From SHVO01 sp041905525 (GTDB lineage: Bacteria > Pseudomonadota > Alphaproteobacteria > Rhodospirillales > Rhodospirillaceae), in assembly GCA_041905525.1 (NCBI GenBank), contig JAYRKY010000001.1:310001-374000 (forward strand): a stretch of 64,000 nt of DNA. The letters are read 5' to 3'. The notes below the pieces were generated by a model. It worked only from the letters and a program-made list of their open reading frames with translations. It was not told the origin of the DNA and searched no databases. Of this stretch, positions 17,245 through 26,674 are shown one piece after another (the first letter of the stretch is position 1; every line of letters starts with the position of its first letter). The position numbers and the translations under genes are program-made.

Positions 17245-20200
17245 TTAGGCTTTCAGCTTCGCGGCCACATCGTGGGTGACCGGGACGTCGAGCCGGGTGA
17301 GCATTTCCCTGGGCACGATCTGCCAGAAATTGCGCACTTCGCGGTCCCAGTTGACGAGCAGTTCTTCGGCCCAGGGCGAGCTCGTTTCTTTGTGATGTTC
17401 CTTAACGAGGTTCCGCAGCATCGTTTCGTAATGCCCGACTTCGATCCGCTGATAGATGATGCTGTCGCCGTTGACGCGGTGTTCGAACAGCTTCTCGCGG
17501 TCGTAAACGAACGCCATGCCGCCCGTCATGCCGGCGCCGAAATTCGCGCCGACCTTGCCCAGGATTACGGCGACCCCGCCCGTCATATACTCGCAGGCAT
17601 TAGAGCCGCAGCCTTCGATGACGGTGATGGCGCCCGAATTGCGAACGGCGAAGCGTTCGCCCGCCTGGCCCGCCGCGAACAGCTTGCCCGACGTGGCGCC
17701 GTAGAGGCAGGTGTTGCCGATGATCGTGTTGTCGGCCCAGCGGAACGTCGCCGCGGTCGTGGGACGCAGTACGATCGTCGCGCCGGATAGACCTTTGCCG
17801 ACATAGTCGTTCGAATCGCCCCACACCTCGATCTTCAAGCCCTGGACGCCGAAGGCGCCGAGAGACTGCCCGCAGGAGCCGCGCAGGCGCACGGTCAGAT
17901 GCCCGGACTGAAGGCCGGTCATGCCGTACTTGGTGACGATCATGTGGCTGATCTTTGTACCCACCGCGCGCTGAACGTTCCGTACGTTGTAGGTCAGCTG
18001 CATTTTTTCGCCGTCTTCCAACAGCGGCTTGGCGTCGGCAATGATCTGTTCGTCCAGGGTCCCTGGAACCTCGTTGCGCCCCTTTGTCATGTTGCGCGTC
18101 GGCAATCCGCCCGAATCCGGCTGCACCAGCAGCGGATTGAGATCGAGGTCGTCGAGGTGTGCCGCGCCGCGGCTGACCTGATGCAGCAGGTCCGTGCGGC
18201 CGATGATCTCGTTCAGGCTCTTCACGCCCAGGCTGGCAAGAATGTCGCGTACTTCTTCTGCCAGGAAGCTGAACAGGTTCACGACCTTTTCCGGCGTGCC
18301 GGTGAACTTCTTGCGAAGTTCCGGATTCTGCGTGCACACGCCCACCGGGCACGTATTGGAGTGACACTGACGCACCATGATGCAGCCCATGGCGATGAGC
18401 GAGGCGGTTCCGACGCCGAATTCTTCCGCGCCCATCATGGCCGCGATCACGACGTCGCGGCCCGTCTTGATCCCACCGTCCGTGCGCAGCACCACCCGGT
18501 GCCGGAGACGGTTGAGCGTCAGCACCTGGTGGACTTCCGTCAGACCCATTTCCCATGGCAGACCAGCGAATTTGATCGACGTCTGCGGGCTGGCGCCCGT
18601 ACCGCCCGAGTGACCGGACACGAGGATCACGTCGGCATTTGCTTTCGCCACACCGGCGGCGATCGTGCCGATGCCGCTGCGGGCCACAAGTTTCACGCAC
18701 ACGCGCGCCTTCGGATTGATCTGCTTCAGGTCGTAGATCAGCTGCGCCAGATCCTCGATCGAATAGATATCGTGGTGCGGCGGCGGGGAAATCAGCATCA
18801 CCCCCGGCGTTGCGTGACGCAGCTGCGCGATCTCCACGGTCACTTTGAAGCCGGGCAACTGTCCGCCTTCACCGGGCTTTGCGCCTTGCGCCACCTTGAT
18901 TTCGATTTCGCGGCACTGATTCAGATACTCCGCGGTCACGCCGAAACGGCCCGAGGCGATTTGCTTGATGGCCGAGTTGGCGTTGTCGCCGTTTGGCGCC
19001 GGCTTGTAGCGCGACCGGACTTCACCGCCTTCGCCGGAGTCGGACTTCGCGCCAATCCGGTTCATGGCGATATTCAGGGTCCCATGCGCTTCCGGACCTA
19101 GGGCGCCCAGCGACATCCCCGGAGTGACGAACCGCTTTCTGATTTCCGTGGTCGATTCCACGAACTCCGCGCCGATCGGCTTATTGACCGGACGGAAGTC
19201 CAGCAGGTCGCGCAGATGCAGCGGCGGCAGTTTGCGCACGCCTTCCGAATATTTCTGGTAGGTGACGTAGGCGTCCCGCTCCACCGCTTGCTGCAGGATG
19301 TGAATCAGGCGGCCGTCGTGGCCATGCCCTTCACCCGAGCGCGCGCGATAGCGGTAGAATCCGCCGACGGGCAGGGTCAGTACGTTGCCGCGGAAAGCCT
19401 TCTGATGCTGTTCGAGCACCTTCTTCTGAATCCCCGCAAGCCCGAGACCGGAAATGCGCGAGCTCATGCCCGGGAAGAACTCCGCCACAAGGGAGCGCGA
19501 GAGGCCGATCGCCTCGAAATTATAGCCGCCGCGATAGGAGCTGATGACCGAGATCCCCATCTTGGACATGATCTTCAACAGGCCGTCGCCGATCGCCTTC
19601 TGATAGCGCTTCAGCGCGTCTTCCAGCGACATCTCGCCAAAAAGCCCGCGGCGATGACGGTCCGCCACCGCTTCCTCAGCGAGATAGGCATTGATGGTCG
19701 TCGAGCCGACGCCGATTAGGACCGCGAAGTAGTGCACGTCCAATGCTTCACCGGAGCGCACGTTCACCGACGTAAATGTGCGCAGCTTCTGGCGGATGAG
19801 GTGCGTGTGGACGCTGCCGGCCGCCAGGATCATCGGCAGGGCGGCGCGCGTTTCGCTCGCGTTCTCGTCGGACAGAATGATGTGGCGCTTGCCCGCGCGC
19901 ACAGCTTCCTCGGCCTCGTTTTGAATGCGCTGGATAGCCACGCGCATCGCGTTCTCGCCGCCGTTCACGTCGAACGTGCAGTCGATATCGCCCGCGGTAT
20001 CGTCCATGTATTTGCGCATGGCCTGAAACTGCGCCGTCGTCAGCATCGGGCTCGAGAGCTGAAGCAGGTCGCATTGGTCCGGCGCTTCGTCCAGGATGTT
20101 TCCCAGGTTGCCGAGCCGCGTGTTTAGGGTCATCACCCGCGTTTCGCGCAAGGAATCGATCGGCGGATTGGTCACCTGGCTGAAGTTCTGCCGGAAGAAG

Positions 20201-21810
20201 TGATGCAGACCGCGATAGTTGTCCGAAAGCACGGCGAGGGGGCTGTCGTCGCCCATCGAACCGATCGCTTCTTTGCCGTCCTGCGCCATCGGATGGAGAA
20301 TCAGCTCCATATCCTCGAGCGTCTGACCATAAGCGTATTGGCGGCGCAGCAGGTCTTCGCGTGAGAGCAGCGACTTCGCGGCCTTGTTGGACTTGATGAT
20401 CGAATCGAGGTGCGTGGTGTTCTTGATCCACTGGCCCCACGGCTGCTTCGACGCCAGCGAGTCCTTCAATTCCTTGTCGTGGTAGAACTTCCCTTCCTGA
20501 AGATCGATACCGATCATCTGGCCGGGACCGACGCGGCCCTTTTCCACCACATCGGCGTTGTTGATGCGCACCATGCCCGTCTCCGAGCCGACGATCAGCA
20601 GGCCGTCCCTGGTGATGGTGTAGCGCATGGGGCGCAGACCGTTACGGTCCATATAACCAAGGACCCAACGGCCGTCGGTCGCGCACATCGCACCTGGTCC
20701 GTCCCACGGCTCCATGACGGCATTACAATAGCCGAACAGATCGCGGTGGTTTTCCGGCATCACGGCATTCTGGCTGATGCTTTCAGGTACAAGCAGGCAG
20801 CGGGCCATCGGTGCGCTGCGGCCGGCACGGCATAACAGTTCGAACACGTTATCCAGCGTCGCCGAGTCCGACCCGCCGGGCTGGATGATCGGCTTCAGGT
20901 CTTCGATCTGCGGCCCGAATCCCGGATGATGAAGGCGGCATTCGTGCGCCTTCATCCAATTGACGTTGCCCAGCAGCGTGTTGATCTCGCCGTTGTGCGC
21001 CAGCATGCGGAACGGCTGGGCGAGATGCCAAGTCGGGAACGTATTGGTCGAATAACGTTGGTGATAGATCGCGAACGAGGACACGAAGCGCGCATCGACC
21101 AGATCCGGATAGAACGCGGTTAGCTGCTCGGCCAGGAACATGCCCTTGTAGATGATCGAGCGCGACGACAGCGAGCAGATGTAGAAGCTGTTGATGTGCT
21201 CCTCCATCACCCGCTTCTCGATACGGCGGCGCACCAAATAGAGGTTGCGCTCAAGATCATCGCCGGCGAGGCCGCGGCGGTTGGCGATCATGATCTGCTC
21301 GATCTCAGGGCGGGTTGCGTTCGCTTTTTCGCCGATGATCGAGATGTCCACCGGCACTTGCCGCCAGCCATAGATGTAATAGCCGGCATTGAGCATCTCA
21401 CTCTCGACGATCGTGCGGCAGACCTCCTGCGCGCCCAGGTCCGACTTCGGCAGAAACACCATGCCCACGCAAAGGGTCTCGTTTTCCGGCATCACGTGGC
21501 CGGTCCGGCTCACATGCTCTCGGAAGAACGCCTGCGGGATTTCTAGATGGATGCCGGCGCCATCGCCGGTCTTGCCGTCGGCGTCGACGGCGCCGCGGTG
21601 GAACAGCACCTTCAAGCATTCGATGGCCGATTCGACGACGTCGCGGCGCGGTTTGCCGTCAATCGACGCGACCATGCCGACGCCGCAGGAATCCTTTTCG
21701 TCCTCAGGATTGTAAGCGTGGGCCGCTGTCAGTTTCGCGACGTTGGCTTGGTAGTTCCGTACGAAATCTTCGCCGTTCTCTTGATAGGGATCGCGGGACA
21801 TGTCGTTCAT
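17245..21810 (-). CDS. gltB: Glutamate synthase (NADPH) large chain
   Basis: 1521 residues. Makes two glutamates from glutamine and 2-oxoglutarate. The start is ATG 21810, one base after the gltD stop, with an AAGG site inside the end of gltD. Residues 1-41 form the propeptide and Cys42 (in SCGVGMV) is the glutaminase nucleophile after cleavage. The order that follows is class II glutaminase domain, central domain, FMN-binding synthase domain with the 3Fe-4S cysteines C1143, C1149 and C1154, then the GXGXG beta-helix domain. It ends 18 bases before the strong terminator at 17196-17227. Confidence 0.98.
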   Translation of the reverse strand: MNDMSRDPYQENGEDFVRNYQANVAKLTAAHAYNPEDEKDSCGVGMVASIDGKPRRDVVESAIECLKVLFHRGAVDADGKTGDGAGIHLEIPQAFFREHVSRTGHVMPENETLCVGMVFLPKSDLGAQEVCRTIVESEMLNAGYYIYGWRQVPVDISIIGEKANATRPEIEQIMIANRRGLAGDDLERNLYLVRRRIEKRVMEEHINSFYICSLSSRSIIYKGMFLAEQLTAFYPDLVDARFVSSFAIYHQRYSTNTFPTWHLAQPFRMLAHNGEINTLLGNVNWMKAHECRLHHPGFGPQIEDLKPIIQPGGSDSATLDNVFELLCRAGRSAPMARCLLVPESISQNAVMPENHRDLFGYCNAVMEPWDGPGAMCATDGRWVLGYMDRNGLRPMRYTITRDGLLIVGSETGMVRINNADVVEKGRVGPGQMIGIDLQEGKFYHDKELKDSLASKQPWGQWIKNTTHLDSIIKSNKAAKSLLSREDLLRRQYAYGQTLEDMELILHPMAQDGKEAIGSMGDDSPLAVLSDNYRGLHHFFRQNFSQVTNPPIDSLRETRVMTLNTRLGNLGNILDEAPDQCDLLQLSSPMLTTAQFQAMRKYMDDTAGDIDCTFDVNGGENAMRVAIQRIQNEAEEAVRAGKRHIILSDENASETRAALPMILAAGSVHTHLIRQKLRTFTSVNVRSGEALDVHYFAVLIGVGSTTINAYLAEEAVADRHRRGLFGEMSLEDALKRYQKAIGDGLLKIMSKMGISVISSYRGGYNFEAIGLSRSLVAEFFPGMSSRISGLGLAGIQKKVLEQHQKAFRGNVLTLPVGGFYRYRARSGEGHGHDGRLIHILQQAVERDAYVTYQKYSEGVRKLPPLHLRDLLDFRPVNKPIGAEFVESTTEIRKRFVTPGMSLGALGPEAHGTLNIAMNRIGAKSDSGEGGEVRSRYKPAPNGDNANSAIKQIASGRFGVTAEYLNQCREIEIKVAQGAKPGEGGQLPGFKVTVEIAQLRHATPGVMLISPPPHHDIYSIEDLAQLIYDLKQINPKARVCVKLVARSGIGTIAAGVAKANADVILVSGHSGGTGASPQTSIKFAGLPWEMGLTEVHQVLTLNRLRHRVVLRTDGGIKTGRDVVIAAMMGAEEFGVGTASLIAMGCIMVRQCHSNTCPVGVCTQNPELRKKFTGTPEKVVNLFSFLAEEVRDILASLGVKSLNEIIGRTDLLHQVSRGAAHLDDLDLNPLLVQPDSGGLPTRNMTKGRNEVPGTLDEQIIADAKPLLEDGEKMQLTYNVRNVQRAVGTKISHMIVTKYGMTGLQSGHLTVRLRGSCGQSLGAFGVQGLKIEVWGDSNDYVGKGLSGATIVLRPTTAATFRWADNTIIGNTCLYGATSGKLFAAGQAGERFAVRNSGAITVIEGCGSNACEYMTGGVAVILGKVGANFGAGMTGGMAFVYDREKLFEHRVNGDSIIYQRIEVGHYETMLRNLVKEHHKETSSPWAEELLVNWDREVRNFWQIVPREMLTRLDVPVTHDVAAKLKA

Positions 21811-21811
21811 C

Positions 21812-23269
21812 TTAGGACGCCTTGCGCAATTCGTTGAGCGCCGCGGAGCGGACGCCTTGCAGGTGCTGATGGATGCTGGCCGCAGCGTCGCGGCCGTCCC
21901 GGATCGCCCAAACCACGAGCGATGCGCCGCGCACGATGTCACCGGCGGCGAAGACTCCGTCCATGGTCGTCATTGCTGTGCGGAAATCTGTCTTCAGCGT
22001 GCCCCAGCGCGTCAAACCCAACCCGGGTTCGCCGAACATGGCCGGAAGGTCTTCTGGATCGAAGCCAAGGGCCTCAATGACGATGTCGGCGGGGGCGACG
22101 AACTGGCTGCCTTCGATCTCTTCCGGCTTCGCGCGGCCGGACGCATCCGGGGTGCCGAGGCGCATGCGCACAGCACGCACGCCGGTAGCATTGTTGTCGG
22201 CGTCATGCAGCACCGCTTCCGGAGCGCTGAGCCAAAGGAATTCGACGCCCTCTTCGATGGCGTTCGAAACTTCGCGCTGCGAGCCCGGCATATTATCGCG
22301 ATCGCGGCGGTAGAGGCACTTCACCGACTTCGCGCCCTGGCGAATCGCCGTACGGACGCAGTCCATCGCGGTGTCGCCGCCGCCGATGACGACCACATTC
22401 TTGCCCTGCGCGTTCAGCTTACCACTGTCGAAGTCCGGCACCGTGTCGCCCAGGTCCTTGCGGTTCGACGCCGTGAGGTAGGTCATTGCGGGGAACACGC
22501 CATTTGCGCCGACTCCCGGAACGCCCAACGCGCGCGCCTTGTAGACCCCCGTCGCCACCAGGATCGAGCTATGCTTCTTGCGCAGCTCTGCGAAGCTGAT
22601 GTCGGTGCCGATATTTACATTCAGCACGAACTTTACGCCGGACTGTTCCAGCAGCTTGGCACGGCGCTCGACCACGTACTTCTCCAGCTTGAAGCCGGGA
22701 ATGCCGTAAATGAGCAGGCCGCCGGCGCGGTCATAACGGTCATAGACTGTGACCTGGTAGCCTAGCTTGCGCAGTTCTTCGGCCGCCGCCATGCCGCCCG
22801 GACCCGCGCCTATGATCCCCACCGATTGCTCCAGTTCCTTTTCCGGCTTTACCGGCTTCACCCAGCCGCGCTCCCAAGCGGTATCGGTGATGTATTTTTC
22901 GACCGCCCCGATGGTCACGGAGCCGTGCTTGGATTGCTCGAGCACGCAGGAGCCCTCGCACAGGCGGTCCTGTGGGCAAATGCGGCCGCAGACCTCCGGC
23001 ATGTTGTTGGTGGACGAGGAGACGGCATACGCTTCTTCGAGCCGCCCTTCCGCGACCAGCTTCAGCCAGTCGGGGATATTGTTCTGCACCGGGCAGTGAA
23101 CTTGGCAGAACGGAATGCCGCACTGCTCGCACCGCGACGACTGGTCCGCCGCCTCGGGCTCGGCCCATTTCTCATAGATCTCGTTGAAGTCTTTTTTCCG
23201 CGTCTCCGCCGCGCGCTTCGATGGCATCGCCTGACCCAAACTGAGGAACTGCAGCATTGACCGCGTCAT
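21812..23269 (-). CDS. gltD: Glutamate synthase (NADPH) small chain
   Basis: 485 residues. Passes electrons from NADPH via FAD and 4Fe-4S clusters to GltB. The start ATG 23269 is preceded by AAAGGA eight bases away; a longer frame to 23428 is open but falls in a hairpin-rich leader. The N-terminal cysteine pairs lie in CEQCGIPFCQVHCP and CGRICPQDRLCEGSC. The FAD motif GAGPGGMAAAEEL and the NADPH motif VIGGGDTAMDC are present, with the late FAD block GVFAAGDIVRGASLV. Operon order gltD-gltB is the reverse of the enterobacterial order. Confidence 0.97.
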   Translation of the reverse strand: MTRSMLQFLSLGQAMPSKRAAETRKKDFNEIYEKWAEPEAADQSSRCEQCGIPFCQVHCPVQNNIPDWLKLVAEGRLEEAYAVSSSTNNMPEVCGRICPQDRLCEGSCVLEQSKHGSVTIGAVEKYITDTAWERGWVKPVKPEKELEQSVGIIGAGPGGMAAAEELRKLGYQVTVYDRYDRAGGLLIYGIPGFKLEKYVVERRAKLLEQSGVKFVLNVNIGTDISFAELRKKHSSILVATGVYKARALGVPGVGANGVFPAMTYLTASNRKDLGDTVPDFDSGKLNAQGKNVVVIGGGDTAMDCVRTAIRQGAKSVKCLYRRDRDNMPGSQREVSNAIEEGVEFLWLSAPEAVLHDADNNATGVRAVRMRLGTPDASGRAKPEEIEGSQFVAPADIVIEALGFDPEDLPAMFGEPGLGLTRWGTLKTDFRTAMTTMDGVFAAGDIVRGASLVVWAIRDGRDAAASIHQHLQGVRSAALNELRKAS

Positions 23270-23613
23270 TGCGGGTTTCCTTTGCATCTTGAGAAGCGAC
23301 CGGGGGGCGCCGCCCGCAGGCGGCGCGACCAAATCACGAGTTGTCTCGGAGCGAAGACCCGGGCCGATGCGGCCGGGTTTCGGCGGACCATAGGGTCCAA
23401 ATCCCGGGGGCGCCACGAGATTCTTCATTTTAAGTCAGTAATGCTGTCCTAAATTAATTCGAGATCGTACCGCGGCGGAATCGATGGCTAATGAACCTCG
23501 GGAGATGAGATAAAATAGTAAACATGTGATGACGAATTACGGCTGCAGGCGGTGCTATGGTTGCGATTCAGTTAGTGATATAAAGGGCTTGCGGCTTAGG
23601 GGGTGTTTCGCAG
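23270..23613. other. gltD leader and divergent promoter region with three hairpins
   Basis: 344 bases without a supported gene. Next to gltD (about 23299-23425) lie three GC-rich palindromes: GGCGCCGCC with GGCGGCGC near 23310-23333, CCCGGGCC with GGCCGGG near 23358-23378, and GGACC with GGTCC near 23382-23396. The frame of gltD is open through all of them and would add 53 Pro/Gly-rich residues with a repeated LVAPP block. The half next to the plus-strand gene (23440-23600) is A+T rich and probably carries its promoter. Confidence 0.5.
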
Positions 23614-24426
23614 GTGGTCGGAATTGCACAACTGATAGTAGTTGTGGTGCTGGGGGCCGCACACGTTGCTCCCCTTGGCGGCGCTGCCCACCGTTTCCTG
23701 ATTGAGACGTTCACCGGCTGGCCTGCGCTCGGTGCTCTCGCCGTTTTGGCCCTCAGCGTCGGCGTTCTGCTGTCGATGATGGCGTTCTTCTGGAGCGATC
23801 TCTGGGATATGGCGGTCGGCCTCATTCGCGCCGCGAAGGGCAAGCGCGATCCCGGCGCCCGCCTCGCAACGCAGCTCCTCATCGCGACGATCCCGGTCGC
23901 CGCCATTGTCTTCGCGCTCCCTTTTATGGACTTCCGGTTTCCGGCTTACACGCCAACCATCATCGGCTGGTCCACCCTCATCGGCGGCGCTTTTCTCTTT
24001 GTCCTCGACCGCATGAGCATGACCATCAAGCGCCTCGAACACGCCTCGTTCGTCGACATGATCGTCGTCGCGCTCGCGCAGGTCATCGCCTACCTGGTGC
24101 CCGGCGTAAGCCGGGCCGGCATTACCATGACATTCGCGCGCGCCCTCGGCTATGAACGGGCCGATGCGGCGCGGTTTTCATTGCTTCTCGGCATGCCTGC
24201 ACTCGCCGGTTCATGTCTTTTGCAGGTTCTAGCGCTGATAAAATCCGGCGAGCTCATGTGGCAGCCGTGGCTTCTCGGCGTCGGCGGCGCGTCGTTTTTG
24301 GCGGGCCTGATCACGCTGGCCATAATGATGGCATGGCTCAGGCGTCACAGCTTCGCGCCGTTCGCGATCTACCGCGTGCTACTCGGCGCGGCGATTCTCG
24401 TGATTGTGTGGCAAACGCCCGTATAA
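23614..24426 (+). CDS. UppP/BacA-family membrane protein lacking the first catalytic motif
   Basis: 270 residues from GTG 23614, with about eight hydrophobic helices. The second family motif is intact: PGVSRAGITMTFARAL, with P163-G169 and Arg167 where E. coli UppP has its essential Arg. The first motif (EGLTEFLPVSSTGH in the family) is replaced by HVAPLGGAAH at residues 17-26, shortened by about three residues and with both Glu and both Ser lost. Typical UppP recycles undecaprenyl diphosphate for cell-wall synthesis. This copy may be inactive or altered, and a second normal uppP would be expected elsewhere. Placement beside an NDUFA9-family gene is common in Alphaproteobacteria. Confidence 0.8.
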   Translation: MVGIAQLIVVVVLGAAHVAPLGGAAHRFLIETFTGWPALGALAVLALSVGVLLSMMAFFWSDLWDMAVGLIRAAKGKRDPGARLATQLLIATIPVAAIVFALPFMDFRFPAYTPTIIGWSTLIGGAFLFVLDRMSMTIKRLEHASFVDMIVVALAQVIAYLVPGVSRAGITMTFARALGYERADAARFSLLLGMPALAGSCLLQVLALIKSGELMWQPWLLGVGGASFLAGLITLAIMMAWLRRHSFAPFAIYRVLLGAAILVIVWQTPV

Positions 24427-24444
24427 GCGAGCGCGACGCGTCGG

Positions 24445-25467
24445 CTAACCGTTGCGCGCTTGAAGCCGCAGACGTTTGGTCTGCTGGATCGGGCGGAACC
24501 GCTTCAGATAGGTCGGCACCACCACTTCAGCCGCCGTCGGAGCAATCCCGAAGGCCTCCAATCCCGGCAACACGCCGCTGGCAACATTGCCAAGACGCAG
24601 CAACTTTACCTGGTCCGGGGTGAGGAACGGCGCGCCGAGGGATACCGGCGGAATCTTCTCGATCAAGTTCCGTACGACATTGAAAATCCGCGCGGGGATA
24701 TCGCCTGCGATATACGGCAATCCGATGATGGGACGGCGGCGCATCGTTTCGCGGTTCACGATTTCAAGGATGCCGCGCATGTCGTAAACGCGCGGGCCGA
24801 CGAGCTCGTACGTCTTTCCAAGATGACGCGGGTCGTTTACGGCAGCGCTGATCGCCGCAACGACGTCGCCCACATACACGGGCTGGAATTTCGAGCCGCC
24901 GCCGCCGGGCGTATTGGGGATGGCGTCGGTGAAGTAGGGCAGCACCGGAAGCTTCTGCGCCATGGCGCCGAAGCGATTGAAGAACCCGTCTTCAGCTCCA
25001 AAAACCACGGACGGACGCATGATGGTGGCGGAGGGGAACGCGACGGCGACGGCGCGCTCGCCGGCGGCCTTGCTGCGGGCGTAGGCCGAAGGGGAGTTCG
25101 CATGCGCGCCGAGAGCCGATACATGAACCAGGCGGCGCACACCGGCGGCCATGGCGGCGCGCGCGATGATCTCGGCGCCTTTCTCATGCATGGCCTCGAA
25201 CGTACGCTTCTTGGATTCGTAAAGGATACCGACCAGGCTCACGACCGCGTCGGCGCCTTGCACGGCGGCAGCCACGCTATTGGGGTCGGTGATCGAGGTC
25301 GGGACCAGTGAGATTTGGCCGAGATCGCCGGACGGCTTAAGGAACAGCGCCTTACGGATATCGCGCACGGCGACGCGGACGCGCCAGCCTTGGGCAGCGA
25401 GATGACGCACCAAATGGCTGCCGATGAAGCCGGAGCCGCCGAAAATCGTAATGAGCCTGTCTGCCAT
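24445..25467 (-). CDS. Complex I NDUFA9-family NAD(P)-binding protein
   Basis: 340 residues from ATG 25467; the open frame extends to 25608 without conserved sequence. An atypical short-chain dehydrogenase of the NDUFA9/39-kDa group: GGSGFIG at residues 10-16 binds the nucleotide, and the VSALGAHANSPSAYARSKAAGE block carries the Tyr-Lys pair. In mitochondria this subunit binds NADPH and stabilises complex I. The bacterial role is thought to be similar or in quinone or lipid chemistry. The C-terminal 90 residues are the family's helical extension with DIPARIFNVVRNLIEKIP. Convergent with the UppP-like gene. Confidence 0.9.
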   Translation of the reverse strand: MADRLITIFGGSGFIGSHLVRHLAAQGWRVRVAVRDIRKALFLKPSGDLGQISLVPTSITDPNSVAAAVQGADAVVSLVGILYESKKRTFEAMHEKGAEIIARAAMAAGVRRLVHVSALGAHANSPSAYARSKAAGERAVAVAFPSATIMRPSVVFGAEDGFFNRFGAMAQKLPVLPYFTDAIPNTPGGGGSKFQPVYVGDVVAAISAAVNDPRHLGKTYELVGPRVYDMRGILEIVNRETMRRRPIIGLPYIAGDIPARIFNVVRNLIEKIPPVSLGAPFLTPDQVKLLRLGNVASGVLPGLEAFGIAPTAAEVVVPTYLKRFRPIQQTKRLRLQARNG

Positions 25468-25729
25468 ATCCCTACTCGCGGATTGTAACCATGCCTGGTC
25501 CGGAGAGCCTTTCAGTGACATAGAACAGCAAGGGAGGCAACCGCTCCGCACGCCGCCGGTTGCGGGGACTGGCTTCCCCCAACCTCCCACGATTCCACGG
25601 AAAATCACCTTTTCGGAAAAGCGCTTGCCGGTGTCCCTCCTTGCATTGACAAGGGCCAGGGGTCCCTGTATCCGTCACGCCCTGTTCACTGCCCCGGCCG
25701 CTCGACAACGTGGGCGCCGGCATAAAAAT

Positions 25730-25816
<87 letters not shown>

Positions 25817-25874
25817 TCTTCTGAGAACGCCTGTCATCCCGGCGGATCCCGGACGATCAATAAGGACGGCACCC

Positions 25875-26483
25875 GTGACGAACTACCTGCATCGCGGGGA
25901 TCTTCCCGCAAACGTCACCTTTAAAGACAGTATTGCCGTCGACAGCGAGACGATGGGTTTGCGCATCGATCGCGACCGGCTGTGCCTCGTGCAGCTTTCG
26001 GGCGGCGACGGTCATGCCCACCTTGTACAGATCGTTCCTGGGCAAAAAGCCGAACGCCTTGCGGCGGTCCTTGCCGATCCGAAGCTCCTGAAGATTTTTC
26101 ACTTCGCCCGCTTCGATCTCGCGATGATCGCCAAGCATCTCGGTGTGCGATGCGCGCCGGTCTATTGCACGCGCACCGCCTCGCGCTTGGTCCGCACGAA
26201 TACCGACAAACATGGCCTGAAGGACTTGTGCAAGGAACTGCTTGGCATCGAAATCTCCAAGCAGCAGCAGTCTTCCGACTGGGGCGCCGACACGTTGACC
26301 AGCGAGCAAATCGACTATGCCGCGGCGGATGTCCTGCACCTCCACCGCCTCAAGGCCGAGATGGATCGTCTGCTCGCGCGCGAGAACCGCGCCCACTTGG
26401 CCAGGGCCTGTTTCGACTTCCTCCCCGACCGTGCCGCGCTCGATGTGGCGGGTTGGGCCGACGAGGATATCTTCGCCCACTAA
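25875..26483 (+). CDS. RNase D-like 3'-5' exonuclease (catalytic domain only)
   Basis: 202 residues from GTG 25875, preceded by AAGGAC at seven bases. The DEDDy active site is complete: Asp23 and Glu25 in AVDSETMGL, Asp81 in HFARFDL, and Tyr148 with Asp152 in QIDYAAADV. The HRDC domains of E. coli RNase D are missing; short forms like this are common in Alphaproteobacteria. Likely job: trimming 3' ends of tRNA precursors or other structured RNA. It lies 58 bases after tRNA-Leu and may be transcribed with it. Confidence 0.9.
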   Translation: MTNYLHRGDLPANVTFKDSIAVDSETMGLRIDRDRLCLVQLSGGDGHAHLVQIVPGQKAERLAAVLADPKLLKIFHFARFDLAMIAKHLGVRCAPVYCTRTASRLVRTNTDKHGLKDLCKELLGIEISKQQQSSDWGADTLTSEQIDYAAADVLHLHRLKAEMDRLLARENRAHLARACFDFLPDRAALDVAGWADEDIFAH

Positions 26484-26535
26484 GCGCGGGCTCCATTCCC
26501 CCGCCGCCGTATAGGCCCTTGCAACAATCGTGCCG

Positions 26536-26564
26536 TTGACCCTCGCGAAGGCCCGGGCGATACT
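26536..26564 (+). promoter_or_regulatory. Candidate sigma-70 promoter for kdsD-lptCAB
   Basis: TTGACC at 26536-26541, a 17-base spacer, and GATACT at 26559-26564. It lies about 110 bases upstream of kdsD and is the best promoter-like pair in this gap. A second TTGACA near 26590 lacks a good partner. Confidence 0.45.
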
Positions 26565-26674
26565 TTCCTACGTCCTTGCAAAGGGTTCTTTGACAACGGC
26601 GGCCGCCGGGCCCACATGCAGCCACATTGCAACGTTATGGGGGCGCCGGCTTAGTCAGCAGGCGATTTCGGCGA

